This document shows, piece after piece, positions 24,008 to 34,684 of a DNA stretch of 42,168 nucleotides; the stretch's first letter is position 1; each line of letters begins with the position of its first letter. Made by a program: the position numbers and the translations under genes. The notes below the pieces were generated by a model. That model was not told the DNA's origin, made no database searches, and saw only the letters and a list, made by a program, of their open reading frames with translations. Location of the stretch: assembly GCA_022340585.1 (NCBI GenBank), contig JAJDNS010000136.1:1-42168 (forward strand). Reading direction: 5' to 3'. Origin of the DNA: Acidobacteriota bacterium. Its GTDB lineage: Bacteria > Acidobacteriota > Vicinamibacteria > Fen-336.

Positions 24008-24763
24008 CTACTCCGCCGCCGCCGCCGTCAGGCTCGCCGGAAGCTCGAAGGTCCCCGCGGGGATCTCGTCGACGTCGAACTTGACGCTCGTGTACTTCAG
24101 GCTGAAGGACTGTGTACCGGACTGCTCGAGCGCTCGCGGGGAGCGAATCCCCTGGGATTCCTCGTAGTCGCCGAGCTCGATCGTGAAAGCCGTCGGCTCC
24201 ACGATCTCCTGCCGCAGGAGCAGTCCCGAGTCCTTCTCGAAGAAGGCGTTCAGCGTCGGCCCGTCGGCGGGAGTGAACACCACCTTGTAGCAGGCCTTCC
24301 CTCCCACCGCCTCCTCTGCCACTGTTTCGGCCTTCTCGAAGTCCTCCTTCCAGGAGGCGAACGGGTTGAGCGAAGCCCTCCGCAGACGCTCCCTGGCCTC
24401 GCTGCCCTCCAGCTTTCGTGTCCCGTTCATGGGATGGGATTCCCACGCGACCCCGTCGAGGACCCCGGACTCGTAATCGGGCACTCCAGAGCTGGTGAGG
24501 TCGATCCGGAGGGAGTGCCTCCCGGGCTTCTCCCAGTACTCGAGGCCGCTCGCGTAGACGCCTTGCATGGGCATCTCGAACTCGAACTCCGCCGCCATGT
24601 TCGTGACCCTGCCCAGGGCCTCGCCGCCGATGGCCTGGGAGTACTTCGTGAGCACCTCTTCCGCCGGGGGCAGATCGCCGGCGACGGCCGGGGCACTCAG
24701 ACCGGTCATCGAAAGCAGTACCGCGAGGGCCAGCCCCTCGGGCAACATCCCGTTCTTCGTCAT
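24008..24763 (-). CDS. Secreted LolA-like outer-membrane lipoprotein-sorting family protein
   Basis: A 251-residue exported protein with a signal peptide ending about residue 29 (ALAVLLSMTGLSAPAVAG). The remainder is rich in alternating beta strands, with AEEVLTKYSQAIGGEALGRV near the start and YKVVFTPADGPTLNAFFEKDSGLLLRQE in the middle. The latter is characteristic of the LolA/LolB/RseB-like half-barrel fold (DUF4292 and relatives) that binds lipid or lipoprotein in the periplasm. No lipobox cysteine is present at the cleavage site, so it is probably soluble periplasmic. The conserved phrase about a trait measured over a cofactor or lipid substrate is not identifiable, and the function is unknown. 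It is divergent from the efflux operon at 25007 across a hairpin-rich gap. Confidence 0.65.
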   Translation of the reverse strand: MTKNGMLPEGLALAVLLSMTGLSAPAVAGDLPPAEEVLTKYSQAIGGEALGRVTNMAAEFEFEMPMQGVYASGLEYWEKPGRHSLRIDLTSSGVPDYESGVLDGVAWESHPMNGTRKLEGSEARERLRRASLNPFASWKEDFEKAETVAEEAVGGKACYKVVFTPADGPTLNAFFEKDSGLLLRQEIVEPTAFTIELGDYEESQGIRSPRALEQSGTQSFSLKYTSVKFDVDEIPAGTFELPASLTAAAAE

Positions 24764-24790
24764 GAGAGAGATCGCATTCGATTCGCAGCC

Positions 24791-24878
24791 GGGGCCTCAA
24801 ATGGCGAGGCCCCCTGCTGAGGACACGATCGCCACGGCGGCATCGTGTCCTTAGCCAAGGTATCCGGCCGAAGGCCGG
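24791..24878. repeat. Three consecutive hairpins in the divergent intergenic region
   Basis: Three inverted repeats follow one another. The first is 24791-24798 with 24806-24813 (8 bp, 7-base loop). The second is 24816-24829 with 24842-24855 (14 bp with one G-T pair, loop itself partly paired). The third is 24864-24869 with 24873-24878 (6 bp, GAA loop). They lie upstream of both the LolA-like gene (minus) and the MacA-like gene (plus), so they would be in a leader RNA or act as DNA sites. The middle one is strong enough to terminate or attenuate transcription. No riboswitch class is recognised. Confidence 0.55.
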
Positions 24879-24920
24879 TTCGGTCCTCGGAGTGCCGCCC
24901 CCGAATGTCAGCCCGCATCG

Positions 24921-24934
24921 TCCAAAATGTTGGA
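24921..24934. promoter_or_regulatory. Possible operator palindrome upstream of the efflux genes
   Basis: TCCAA-aatg-TTGGA is an AT-rich dyad in GC-rich surroundings, 73 bases before the MacA-like start codon. It has the size of a TetR- or MarR-type half-site pair. No regulator gene is adjacent, so the assignment is tentative. Confidence 0.3.
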
Positions 24935-25006
24935 TGTCAAGGACTTAGGGAACCCTCCGGGTCCTCGTCTCGTACAAGACGGTGGAAACCAAGAGGGAGG
25001 GTGTGG

Positions 25007-26347
25007 ATGGCCACGTCCAGTCATCTGGATCAGGGGGCGCTCTCCGCCCCCGCACTGCGAATCGAAGCCCCGCCGAAGATCACCGTCAACCACCACGAGA
25101 AGAAGAGGATGCGGCTCCGCCGCCGGCGGATCGCGTGGGGCCTCGGGGTGGTGGCGGTGATCGGGGCCGGAACCGCATGGTTCCTGATGAACCGCGGACC
25201 CCAGCCCACGCCAGTGCAATTGGCGACGGTGGCCCGGGCCGATCTGCAGGCCAGGGTCACGGCCAACGGCAAGGTTCAGGCCCAGAAGAAGGTCGACATG
25301 TCGGCCACCATTGCCGGTCAGATCACGCGCCTCGCGGTGGAGGAAGGGGACCGGGTCGCCAAGGGGCAGTTCCTCCTCCAGATCGACGCCACCAACCCCC
25401 GGGCGGTGGCCCGGAGCACGGAGGCGTCCATGGCGGCGCTGGGGCGCGAGCTCGACTCAGCCCGAGCCCAGCTCGAGCAGGCCCGCGTCGACTTCCGCCG
25501 GGCCGAGGAGAACCACCAGGCCCAGATCATCTCCACCGCCGACCTGGATCAGGCGCGGACCGCCCTGTCCACCGCCGAGGCCATGGTGCTGGCCGCCGAG
25601 CGCCGGGTCGAGCAGGCCCGGGCCACCCTCGACGGCGCCCGCGACACCCTCCAGAAGACCACGGTGGTGGCGCCCATGGCCGGGACCGTCACCGCCCGCC
25701 GCGTCGAGGAAGGGGAGGTCGCGGTGATCGGGGTCCTGAACCAGCCCGGCACCGTGCTCCTCACCATCTCCGACATGTCGGTGGTCGAGGCGGAGATGGA
25801 GGTCGACGAGACCTCGATCCCGTCGGTGAGGGTGGGGCAGGAGGCCCGGGTGCGCATCGATGCGTACCCCAACCGCACCTTCGACGGTGTCGTCACCGAG
25901 GTGGGCAGCAGTCCCATGGACCCCACCGAGATGCAGCAGCAGACCGAGGCCATCAAGTTCAAGGTCAAGGTCGAGATCAAGGACCCCCCCGACACCATCA
26001 AGCCCGGTCTCTCGGTGCAGGCCGACATTCTCACCGGCTTCGCGGGGCAGGCGGTGGTGGTGCCTCTCCAGGCCCTCGTGGTGCGGGACATTCCCCGTGA
26101 GCCGGGGGCCACGCCGGCCCCGGGCGCTCCGCGCGAGGAAGAGGGCGTGTATCTGGTGAAGGACGGCAAGGCCGAGTTCCAGGCGGTGGAGACCGGTCTC
26201 CTCGGTGAGCTGGACGTGGAGGTTCGGGGAGGTCTCGAAGGCGGTGAGACTCTCGTCACGGGTCCATTCCGTGCCCTCCGGAGCCTGAAGCCCGGTGACG
26301 CCGTCACCGAGGCGGAAGAGCCGGCCCACGGGCCGACCGAGAGCTGA
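25007..26347 (+). CDS. MacA-like periplasmic adaptor (membrane fusion protein)
   Basis: A 446-residue adaptor that would link an inner-membrane ABC transporter to an outer-membrane channel or carry substrate across the periplasm. A basic N-terminal cytoplasmic tail precedes one transmembrane helix (41-61). Then come a biotinyl-lipoyl-like half (VDMSATIAGQITRLAVEEGD, about 95-120), a coiled-coil hairpin rich in A, E, R and Q (about 140-210), the second lipoyl half (VVAPMAGTVTARRVEEGE) and beta-barrel/membrane-proximal domains. This order is the MacA/HlyD pattern. The ATG at 25007 was chosen for its GGGAGGG site; an ATG at residue 35 is possible. Four bases separate it from the first permease gene, and all three genes run in one operon. 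No ATPase or TolC-like gene follows. Confidence 0.88.
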   Translation: MATSSHLDQGALSAPALRIEAPPKITVNHHEKKRMRLRRRRIAWGLGVVAVIGAGTAWFLMNRGPQPTPVQLATVARADLQARVTANGKVQAQKKVDMSATIAGQITRLAVEEGDRVAKGQFLLQIDATNPRAVARSTEASMAALGRELDSARAQLEQARVDFRRAEENHQAQIISTADLDQARTALSTAEAMVLAAERRVEQARATLDGARDTLQKTTVVAPMAGTVTARRVEEGEVAVIGVLNQPGTVLLTISDMSVVEAEMEVDETSIPSVRVGQEARVRIDAYPNRTFDGVVTEVGSSPMDPTEMQQQTEAIKFKVKVEIKDPPDTIKPGLSVQADILTGFAGQAVVVPLQALVVRDIPREPGATPAPGAPREEEGVYLVKDGKAEFQAVETGLLGELDVEVRGGLEGGETLVTGPFRALRSLKPGDAVTEAEEPAHGPTES

Positions 26348-26351
26348 CGGG

Positions 26352-27571
<1,220 letters not shown>

Positions 27572-27572
<1 letters not shown>

Positions 27573-28828
27573 TGGGACTCTTCAGGGTTCCCTGGACCGA
27601 GAACGTGGCCTTCGCCGCGAACGCCATGCGGACCCACAAGCTCCGCAGCGCCCTGACCCTCCTGGGGGTGGTGGCGGGGGTGGCCACCGTCATCATGATG
27701 GTCAGCTTCGTCGTGGGCTTCAACAACCAGATCGCCGCCGCCTTCACCACCTTCGGCACCCACCTGGTGCAGTTCCAGAAGTTCGAGCCCCGCTTCGGCC
27801 CCGGCCGTATCCCCGAGGAGCACCGGAACCGGCGCGACCTCACGTTTGAGGACGCCAGGGCCCTGAAGCGGCTCTCCCGGCTCGTGGACGCGGTCTCCGC
27901 CGAGCGCTGGCACTTCCGGCCGCCGCCGGTCCGGTCGGGACGGTACGAGGCCAACAACCCGCTGATCGTCGGGACCAACGCCGACTACGCCGTCGCGAAC
28001 ACGCACTACGTTCAGGACGGTCGCTTCCTCACCGACGCCGACATCAACCACGCCACCTACGTCTGCGTGATCGGACCCGACGTGGCCGAGGCCCTCTTCC
28101 CCCACCAGGACCCCATCGACCAGGACCTGACCATCGGGGGGGTCTCCTACCGCGTCGTGGGCCTCCTCGAGGAGAAGGGAGACGTCTTCGGCGGCAGCAA
28201 CGACAACTACATCGCCGTTCCCATCACCACGTTCGACGAGCAGATGCCCGAGATCCGGGACGGGGGCGGCGACACGATCCACATCGCCACGGTGCCGAAG
28301 CGCCCCGAGGACTACGACGCCCTCATCGAGGAAGAGACGGCCATCCTCCGGGCCCGCCGCGGTCTCCGCCCGAACCAGGAGAACGACTTCGCCATCTTCA
28401 CCACGGTCGGCCAGCTCCGGAACTTCCAGCAGATCACCGGCGGCGTGGCCGCGGCCATGCTCGTGATCGCCGGTATCGCCCTCCTCGTGGGCGGCGTCGG
28501 TGTCATGAACATCATGCTCGTCAATGTCACCCAGCGCACCCGCGAGATCGGGGTACGCAAGGCCCTGGGGGCGACCCGCAAGGACATCGCGCTCCAGTTC
28601 CTGGTGGAGGCGGTGACCCTCACCGGAGTCGGTGGGGTCGTGGGCATCGGCGTGGGTCTCGGAACGGCTCTCCTCGCCCGGGTCTTCTTCGACTTCCAGG
28701 CGGCGGCGCCGCTGTGGTCCGTCCTCCTCGGCTTCGGGGTCTCGAGCGCGGTGGGAGTGATCTTCGGCCTCTGGCCCGCCCTCCAGGCCGCCCGCCAGGA
28801 CCCGATCGAAGCCCTGCGGTACGAATGA
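27572..28828 (+). CDS. MacB-like ABC transporter permease 2
   Basis: A 418-residue paralogue of the preceding permease. It has the same layout: N-terminal helix (LTLLGVVAGVATVIMMVSFVVGF), periplasmic MacB_PCD domain containing NADYAVANTHYVQDGRFLT, then three C-terminal helices beginning at GGVGVMNIMLVNVTQRTREIGVRKALGATRKD. The RTREIGVRKALGA motif contacts the ATPase in MacB, LolCDE and FtsEX. Its ATG at 27572 shares one base with the stop of permease 1. Two different permeases side by side suggest a heterodimer served by one separate ATPase, which is not within the next genes. The gene is followed by the small CPXCG protein 47 bp downstream. Confidence 0.9.
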
Positions 28829-28875
28829 CACTACGAATCTTCCGGGTGGTCCCGAGGTGCTCCGAAGGACGGGGA

Positions 28876-29058
28876 ATGCTCGAGTCGACTCGTGTCGACT
28901 GCCTGAGCTGCGGGGAGCCCTTCACGCTCTCCGTGGACACCACCGGAGGTCGCGACCAGCGTTACGTCGAGGACTGCCCGGTCTGCTGCCGGCCAATGGA
29001 GATTCGTGTGCTGTGCCGCGACGGGGACGTGATCTCGCTGGAGACCGGCGCCGTCTGA
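28876..29058 (+). CDS. CPXCG-motif cysteine-rich zinc-ribbon protein
   Basis: A 60-residue protein with two paired cysteine motifs, CLSC (C9, C12) and CPVC (C34, C37) followed by another cysteine (C38), separated by a short beta hairpin. It matches the small Cys_rich_CPXG family found widely in proteobacteria and acidobacteria, which probably folds as a zinc ribbon. The start ATG at 28876 has GGACGGGGA just upstream. An alternative ATG at 28825 would overlap the permease stop and add 17 residues. It lies downstream of the efflux permeases and could be read through from them. Molecular function is not known. Confidence 0.75.
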   Translation: MLESTRVDCLSCGEPFTLSVDTTGGRDQRYVEDCPVCCRPMEIRVLCRDGDVISLETGAV

Positions 29059-29083
29059 CGGTGGCGTTTCGCCGCGACTCGCC

Positions 29084-30736
<1,653 letters not shown>

Positions 30737-30746
30737 TCTCGCGATT

Positions 30747-31550
30747 CTAGCCTGCTCGCGTGTTCGCGGGGGTCCGTCGTCCGGGAGGCGACACCGCCCG
30801 GAAGCAGGTGAGGTGCCCGTCACCGTGGAAGACCTCGTAGCGGCTCGACAGAACGCCCCGCAGGCAGTCGGCGATCGAGAAGATGACGGGTGGGTGAGGC
30901 TCGGCCTCCACCTCCCGGGCGAAGCGGGCGTAGAACTCGCGACCCGGGCCGTCGGGGCGGACCGGGCGGTACAGATAGATGAAGTCGTAACCGGAGGCGG
31001 GGACGTTCAGGACGTCGTCGACGATCCATTCCACCCGATCCTGCGGGACTCCGAGCCACTCGCGCACTGCCTCCCCGATGTCCCTCATGCGTGCCGAGAT
31101 CTCGATCTGGGTCGTGCGCGCGTGCGGGGAGAGGGACTGGAGCAGCAGTCCCTGGAGGCCGTTCCCGGCACCGAAGTCGGCGCTCACGGTCTCCGGCGTG
31201 ATCCAGGGGCCCGCCTTGAGGATCGGGCTCAGGCCGCCAGCGTGGTTCCAGTAGCCCCCGGTGGCGTTCACCCGACGGCGCTCCTCCGGTGAGTACGGCG
31301 CTTCGTTCATGTGGACGTGGGCGTACAGCTCCAGCAGCCGGGGCTCGATCTCCTCGGGGTCGCCCCCGGCGGCCGCGCGGCCGAGGCGATCGCGGAGTCG
31401 CGCGAACTCCGGAAACGACAAGCGTCGACTCGGGGCCTCCGGCAGGGCGAGAAAGAGGTCGATCAGCCTCGCGAGCCGCTCCGCCTCGTGGGGTTCCCAG
31501 CCCGATGCGACGAAGGCAGAGTCCAGGCCGCGCTTTGACCGGGTGCACAC
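30747..31550 (-). CDS. SAM-dependent methyltransferase-fold protein
   Basis: About 267 residues from the GTG at 31550. A Rossmann-type SAM-binding start is visible at SADFGAGNGLQGLLL (DFGAGNG at about 125-131), followed by TQIEIS as the acidic second strand, WIVDDVLN, and the fourth strand SGYDFIYLYRPVRP. This is the motif order of class I methyltransferases of the kind that modify small molecules or proteins. The first 100 residues are helical and contain SRRLSFPEFARLRDRLG, which I do not recognise. The start is uncertain: an ATG at 31643 would add 31 residues of basic sequence overlapping the divergent promoter. It is divergent from the FabB-like gene and lies 10 bp upstream of the truncated kinase. 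Substrate unknown. Confidence 0.6.
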   Translation of the reverse strand: MCTRSKRGLDSAFVASGWEPHEAERLARLIDLFLALPEAPSRRLSFPEFARLRDRLGRAAAGGDPEEIEPRLLELYAHVHMNEAPYSPEERRRVNATGGYWNHAGGLSPILKAGPWITPETVSADFGAGNGLQGLLLQSLSPHARTTQIEISARMRDIGEAVREWLGVPQDRVEWIVDDVLNVPASGYDFIYLYRPVRPDGPGREFYARFAREVEAEPHPPVIFSIADCLRGVLSSRYEVFHGDGHLTCFRAVSPPGRRTPANTRAG

Positions 31551-31624
31551 GTGGTTCTTGTACCACGTGCGCCCGGCCGGGACCCCGCCTCCTGCCCGCT
31601 GGCCTCCAGGGAGGGCGGACCGTC

Positions 31625-31653
31625 TTGGGTGGCCAGCCCACATCCCCTAGAAT
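31625..31653 (+). promoter_or_regulatory. Candidate promoter of the FabB-like gene
   Basis: TTGGGT at 31625-31630 and TAGAAT at 31648-31653 are spaced by 17 bases, the best sigma-70-like promoter I can see in the window. Transcription would begin near 31660, leaving a leader of about 44 bases with GGAGGG before the GTG at 31704. Confidence 0.45.
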
Positions 31654-31703
31654 GCTCGGGTTTCCCGGACCGTGGGAGGCCCCGGATCAGCATCGGAGGG
31701 CAG

Positions 31704-32933
31704 GTGAAGAATCCCGAGCGCGAGGTCGTCGTCACCGGCACGGGTGTGTGTTGCCACATGGGCGACGACTGGGCACGCATCGAGGCGGCGCTGCGTGAAG
31801 GGCGGCCGAGTCCCTTCGCGCGCTGGGCGCCGGCGGTCGAGTACAGCACCGGGTGCCAGGTGGTGGGGATCTACCCGGGCGAGCTCACCCCGGCCCGGCT
31901 GGGCATCGAGAAGTCGCAGGCCCGGTTCATGGGCCGGGCGGCACTCCTGGGCCTCCGGGCCACCCGCCTGGCCCTCGACCAGGCTCAGCTCCCCACGCGG
32001 GAAGCGGCCGTCGTGGTGGGCAGCGGCACCGGTGACGTAGCCACCCACCGCGAGGTGATGAGCCGGCTGGACCGCTCCCCGGGGCGAGCGAAGGTGTCGC
32101 CCACCGTGATCCCTCGCCTGATGGCGTCCACCGTCTCCGCGAACCTGGCCACGGTGCTGGGAGCCACCGGTCCGTCGTTCAACGCCGTCGCCGCCTGTGC
32201 CGGTGGGGCCTACAACGTGCTCCTCGCCGCCCAGCTCATCGAGCTCGGACACGTCGACACCGCCATCGCCGGGGGGGTCGAGGTCGCGGACATCCATTTC
32301 CACGTGGGCTTCGACGCCATGCGCGCCTACACGTCGAAGGACAACGACCGTCCCGACCGGGCGTCGCGTCCCTATGCGGCCGACCGCGCGGGCTTCGTCT
32401 TCTCCGAAGGGGCTGGTGTCCTCGTCCTGGAGACCCGGGTCGGGGCCGAGGCCCGGGGCGCGACGATCCTCGGCAGCCTTCGGGGCTGCGGCATGTCCTC
32501 GGACGGCACCGGCAACATGGTGGCGCCGGCCAACGAGGGGGCGGAGCTGGCGATGCGCCGTGCGCTGAAGAACGCCGGGGTCGGACCCGACGACATCGAC
32601 TACGTCAACACCCACGGAACGTCCACGCCGGTGGGCGACGTGTCCGAGGTGCAGGCCATCAGGGACGTGTTCGGCGGCCGGCGGGTCGCGTACTCCTCCA
32701 CCAAGGGCTACACCGGCCACCCCGTCTCCGCGGCCGGTGCCATCGAGGCCATCTTCACCCTGGCCATGCTCCGCGGGGGCTGGATCGCGCCCTGCGTCAA
32801 CGTGGACGAGGTGGATCCGGAGCTCGCCGACTACCCGCCGGTGCTCGCGCCGGAGACCCGGCCGATGAAGCTGGCCCTGTCGAACTCCTTCGGATTCGGT
32901 GGAACGAACGCCACCCTGGTCCTGGGAAGATGA
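31704..32933 (+). CDS. FabB-like 3-oxoacyl-ACP synthase (ketosynthase)
   Basis: A 409-residue condensing enzyme that joins an acyl group to malonyl-ACP with loss of carbon dioxide. The thiolase-fold catalytic triad is complete: C165 in AACAGGAYN, H304 in NTHGTSTPVGD and H339 in KGYTGHPVSAAG, close to E. coli FabB Cys163/His298/His333. The C-terminus SNSFGFGGTNATLVLGR is the FabB/FabF ending, and the RFMGRAA and MASTVSANLAT blocks lean to FabB rather than FabF. The GTG at 31704 follows GGAGGG and gives the usual length. No acyl carrier protein, ketoreductase or dehydratase gene is adjacent. It is therefore either a stand-alone fatty-acid enzyme (unsaturated or long-chain step) or one with a separate role. 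It converges with pepD. Confidence 0.88.
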   Translation: MKNPEREVVVTGTGVCCHMGDDWARIEAALREGRPSPFARWAPAVEYSTGCQVVGIYPGELTPARLGIEKSQARFMGRAALLGLRATRLALDQAQLPTREAAVVVGSGTGDVATHREVMSRLDRSPGRAKVSPTVIPRLMASTVSANLATVLGATGPSFNAVAACAGGAYNVLLAAQLIELGHVDTAIAGGVEVADIHFHVGFDAMRAYTSKDNDRPDRASRPYAADRAGFVFSEGAGVLVLETRVGAEARGATILGSLRGCGMSSDGTGNMVAPANEGAELAMRRALKNAGVGPDDIDYVNTHGTSTPVGDVSEVQAIRDVFGGRRVAYSSTKGYTGHPVSAAGAIEAIFTLAMLRGGWIAPCVNVDEVDPELADYPPVLAPETRPMKLALSNSFGFGGTNATLVLGR

Positions 32934-33011
32934 GAGGCCAGGGGTGACGTCCCCGAGGGCGTGCGCTGGGCTTCGATCGTCTTCCTGGATGACCTCGGGC
33001 ACGGCCCACGG

Positions 33012-33038
33012 TGAGGAGACAGGTCTGGTCTCTCCTCA
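33012..33038. terminator. Hairpin between the convergent FabB-like and pepD genes
   Basis: TGAGGAGA (33012-33019) pairs with TCTCCTCA (33031-33038) around an 11-base loop, and the stem includes the pepD stop codon. Being 79 bases after the FabB-like stop and at the end of pepD, it may serve both genes. There is no T-tract. Confidence 0.35.
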
Positions 33039-34508
33039 ACCCTGGGCGAGCTGCTTGAGCAGTGCCTTGACGTGCTCGTAGAACCGCTGCACCGAGGAGA
33101 TCTGGACCATCTCGTCGGGTGAGTGGGCGTTTCGGATCTCCGGCCCGATCGACACGGCATCGAGACCCGGCAGCTTGTCGATCAGCAACCCGCACTCGAG
33201 CCCGGCGTGGATGGCCTTCAGGGGCGGCCGCTTGCCGAAGAGCTCCTCGTAGACGTCGAGCGTCTTCTTCACCACCGCCGAGTCCGGATTGGGCTTCCAG
33301 CCGGGGTAGGCCTCCTCCTCCTCGACGTCGCCCCCGGCCAGCTCGGCCGCCGACCGGATCTGCTCCCGGGCGGCGTCGAGGGCCGGCATGACCGAGGACC
33401 GGGTCGAGGTGGTGACCTCCACCATGTCCTTCGTGGTCTTCACGATGGCGACGTTGTTCGAGGTCTCCACGAGACCATCGACCTCGCGGGACATGGAGAG
33501 GACGCCATGGGGCAGGGTCCGTACCAGGTGAAGAAGCCGGTCGCGGGCGTGCTGGTTGAGGACCTGTCGCATCTCCTCGGAGTCGTCCGGCTGCTCGACG
33601 AAGATCACGAGGTCGGGATCGATGGAGCCGAACTCCGCGTCGAATTCGGCCTTGCAGACGTCCACGACCTCCTGAAGTGACTCCAGGCTGGTCTTGGGCA
33701 CCCGGCACACGGCAAAGGCCTCGCGGGGGATGGCGTTGTGCTTCGAGCCCCCGTCCAGGGAGACGAGGTCGATCTCCAGGCCCTTCTCGATGGCCGCGAG
33801 CAGGATGCGGGTCATCATCTTCACCGCGTTGGCCCGGTTCTCGATGATGTTGAGCCCGGAGTGGCCGCCCTTGAGCCCCTTCACCGCGATCTTCACCGGC
33901 ACCGAGGCGAGCGAGCCCCGTCGCCGGGTCGCCTTGAGCGTGGTGATGGTGTCGCCGCCGCCGGCGCAGCCGAAGTAGACCGCCCCGTCCTCTTCGGTGT
34001 CGAGGTTCAGCATCACCCGGCCCGAGAGGAGGGAGGCGTCGAGGGCCTTGGCGCCGGTGAGGCCGGTCTCCTCGTCGATCGTACACAGGATCTCCAGGGG
34101 ACCATGGACCACCTCGGGGTCGTCGGCCACGGCCAGGGCGGTGGCCACGCCGATACCGTTGTCGGCGCCCAGCGTGGTTCCGTTGGCCTTCACCCAGTCG
34201 CCGTCCACCCGGACGTCGATGGGGTCCTTCATGAAGTCGAAGTCCACGTCCGAGTTCTTCTCGCAGACCATGTCCAGATGGCCCTGGATGATCACGGTCG
34301 GGGCCGACTCGTGGCCCGGGGTGGCCGGGACCTTCACGACCAGGCTCCCGGCGGCGTCCCTGAGGACCTCGTGGCCCTTTCCCTTCGCCCAGCTCTCGAC
34401 GTGGGCGGAGATCTTCTCCTCGTGCTTCGAGGGGCGGGGGATCTGGCGGATGCCGTCGAAGTGGGACCAGAGGAGCTTCGGCTCCAGGCTCTCGAGGGGG
34501 CTGCTCAT
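33036..34508 (-). CDS. pepD: Aminoacyl-histidine dipeptidase (carnosinase, PepD)
   Basis: A 490-residue cytoplasmic zinc dipeptidase of the M20 family that cleaves Xaa-His and other dipeptides. The metal and catalytic residues are in place: IIQGHLDMVCEKN (H77, D79), LGADNGIG (bridging D116) and CTIDEETGL (catalytic and metal glutamates at about 146-147). GGHSGLNI and NAIPREA of the dimerisation lid and HAGLECGLL with the C-terminal metal histidine are also present. The SHFDGIRQIPRPSKHEEK N-terminus is diagnostic for PepD, and length equals that of E. coli PepD (485). The ATG at 34508 has GGAAGGAG seven bases upstream. It is a single-gene unit, convergent with the FabB-like gene and divergent from the GH2 gene. 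Confidence 0.93.
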   Translation of the reverse strand: MSSPLESLEPKLLWSHFDGIRQIPRPSKHEEKISAHVESWAKGKGHEVLRDAAGSLVVKVPATPGHESAPTVIIQGHLDMVCEKNSDVDFDFMKDPIDVRVDGDWVKANGTTLGADNGIGVATALAVADDPEVVHGPLEILCTIDEETGLTGAKALDASLLSGRVMLNLDTEEDGAVYFGCAGGGDTITTLKATRRRGSLASVPVKIAVKGLKGGHSGLNIIENRANAVKMMTRILLAAIEKGLEIDLVSLDGGSKHNAIPREAFAVCRVPKTSLESLQEVVDVCKAEFDAEFGSIDPDLVIFVEQPDDSEEMRQVLNQHARDRLLHLVRTLPHGVLSMSREVDGLVETSNNVAIVKTTKDMVEVTTSTRSSVMPALDAAREQIRSAAELAGGDVEEEEAYPGWKPNPDSAVVKKTLDVYEELFGKRPPLKAIHAGLECGLLIDKLPGLDAVSIGPEIRNAHSPDEMVQISSVQRFYEHVKALLKQLAQG

Positions 34509-34542
34509 CGGGGGACTCCTTCCTGCGTTGCCATACGGACCA

Positions 34543-34548
34543 GTTCTA
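34543..34548 (-). promoter_or_regulatory. Candidate extended -10 element for pepD
   Basis: The minus strand reads TGG-TAGAAC 35-40 bases before the pepD ATG, consistent with the TGn-TAnnnT pattern seen before several genes here. No -35 is visible, and the REP-like palindrome begins 10 bases further upstream. Confidence 0.3.
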
Positions 34549-34557
34549 CCACGGAGC

Positions 34558-34625
34558 GGGGTCAGGTCCTGCATTTCGCATCCGACGTGCCCGGCGGCCG
34601 GACGCAAGACGCAAGACCTGAACCC
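34558..34625. repeat. REP-like (RAYT-type) imperfect palindrome, single copy
   Basis: The arms 34558-34584 and 34599-34625 are inverted copies matching at 21 of 27 positions, most mismatches being transitions, around a 14-base loop. Each arm reads GGGG/GGGTTCAGGTC followed by TGCATTTCGCAT or its diverged partner. The GGGGTCAGGTC-TTGCAT-TTGCAT type of palindrome is, to my knowledge, common around REP-associated tyrosine transposases in GC-rich bacteria. No transposase is present and I find no second copy in the window. It lies between the divergent pepD and GH2 genes. Confidence 0.5.
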
Positions 34626-34684
34626 GGGCTCCCCGGGCTGTGCTGGTATGCTCGCGCCGTCCGGAAGAAGCCGGAGGTCCTCTG

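Noticed and set aside
24845..25006. Upstream ATG at 24845 or 24905 as start of the MacA-like protein
   Set aside because: The added residues fall on the intergenic hairpins and operator-like dyad and look non-coding. The ATG at 25007 has a strong ribosome site.
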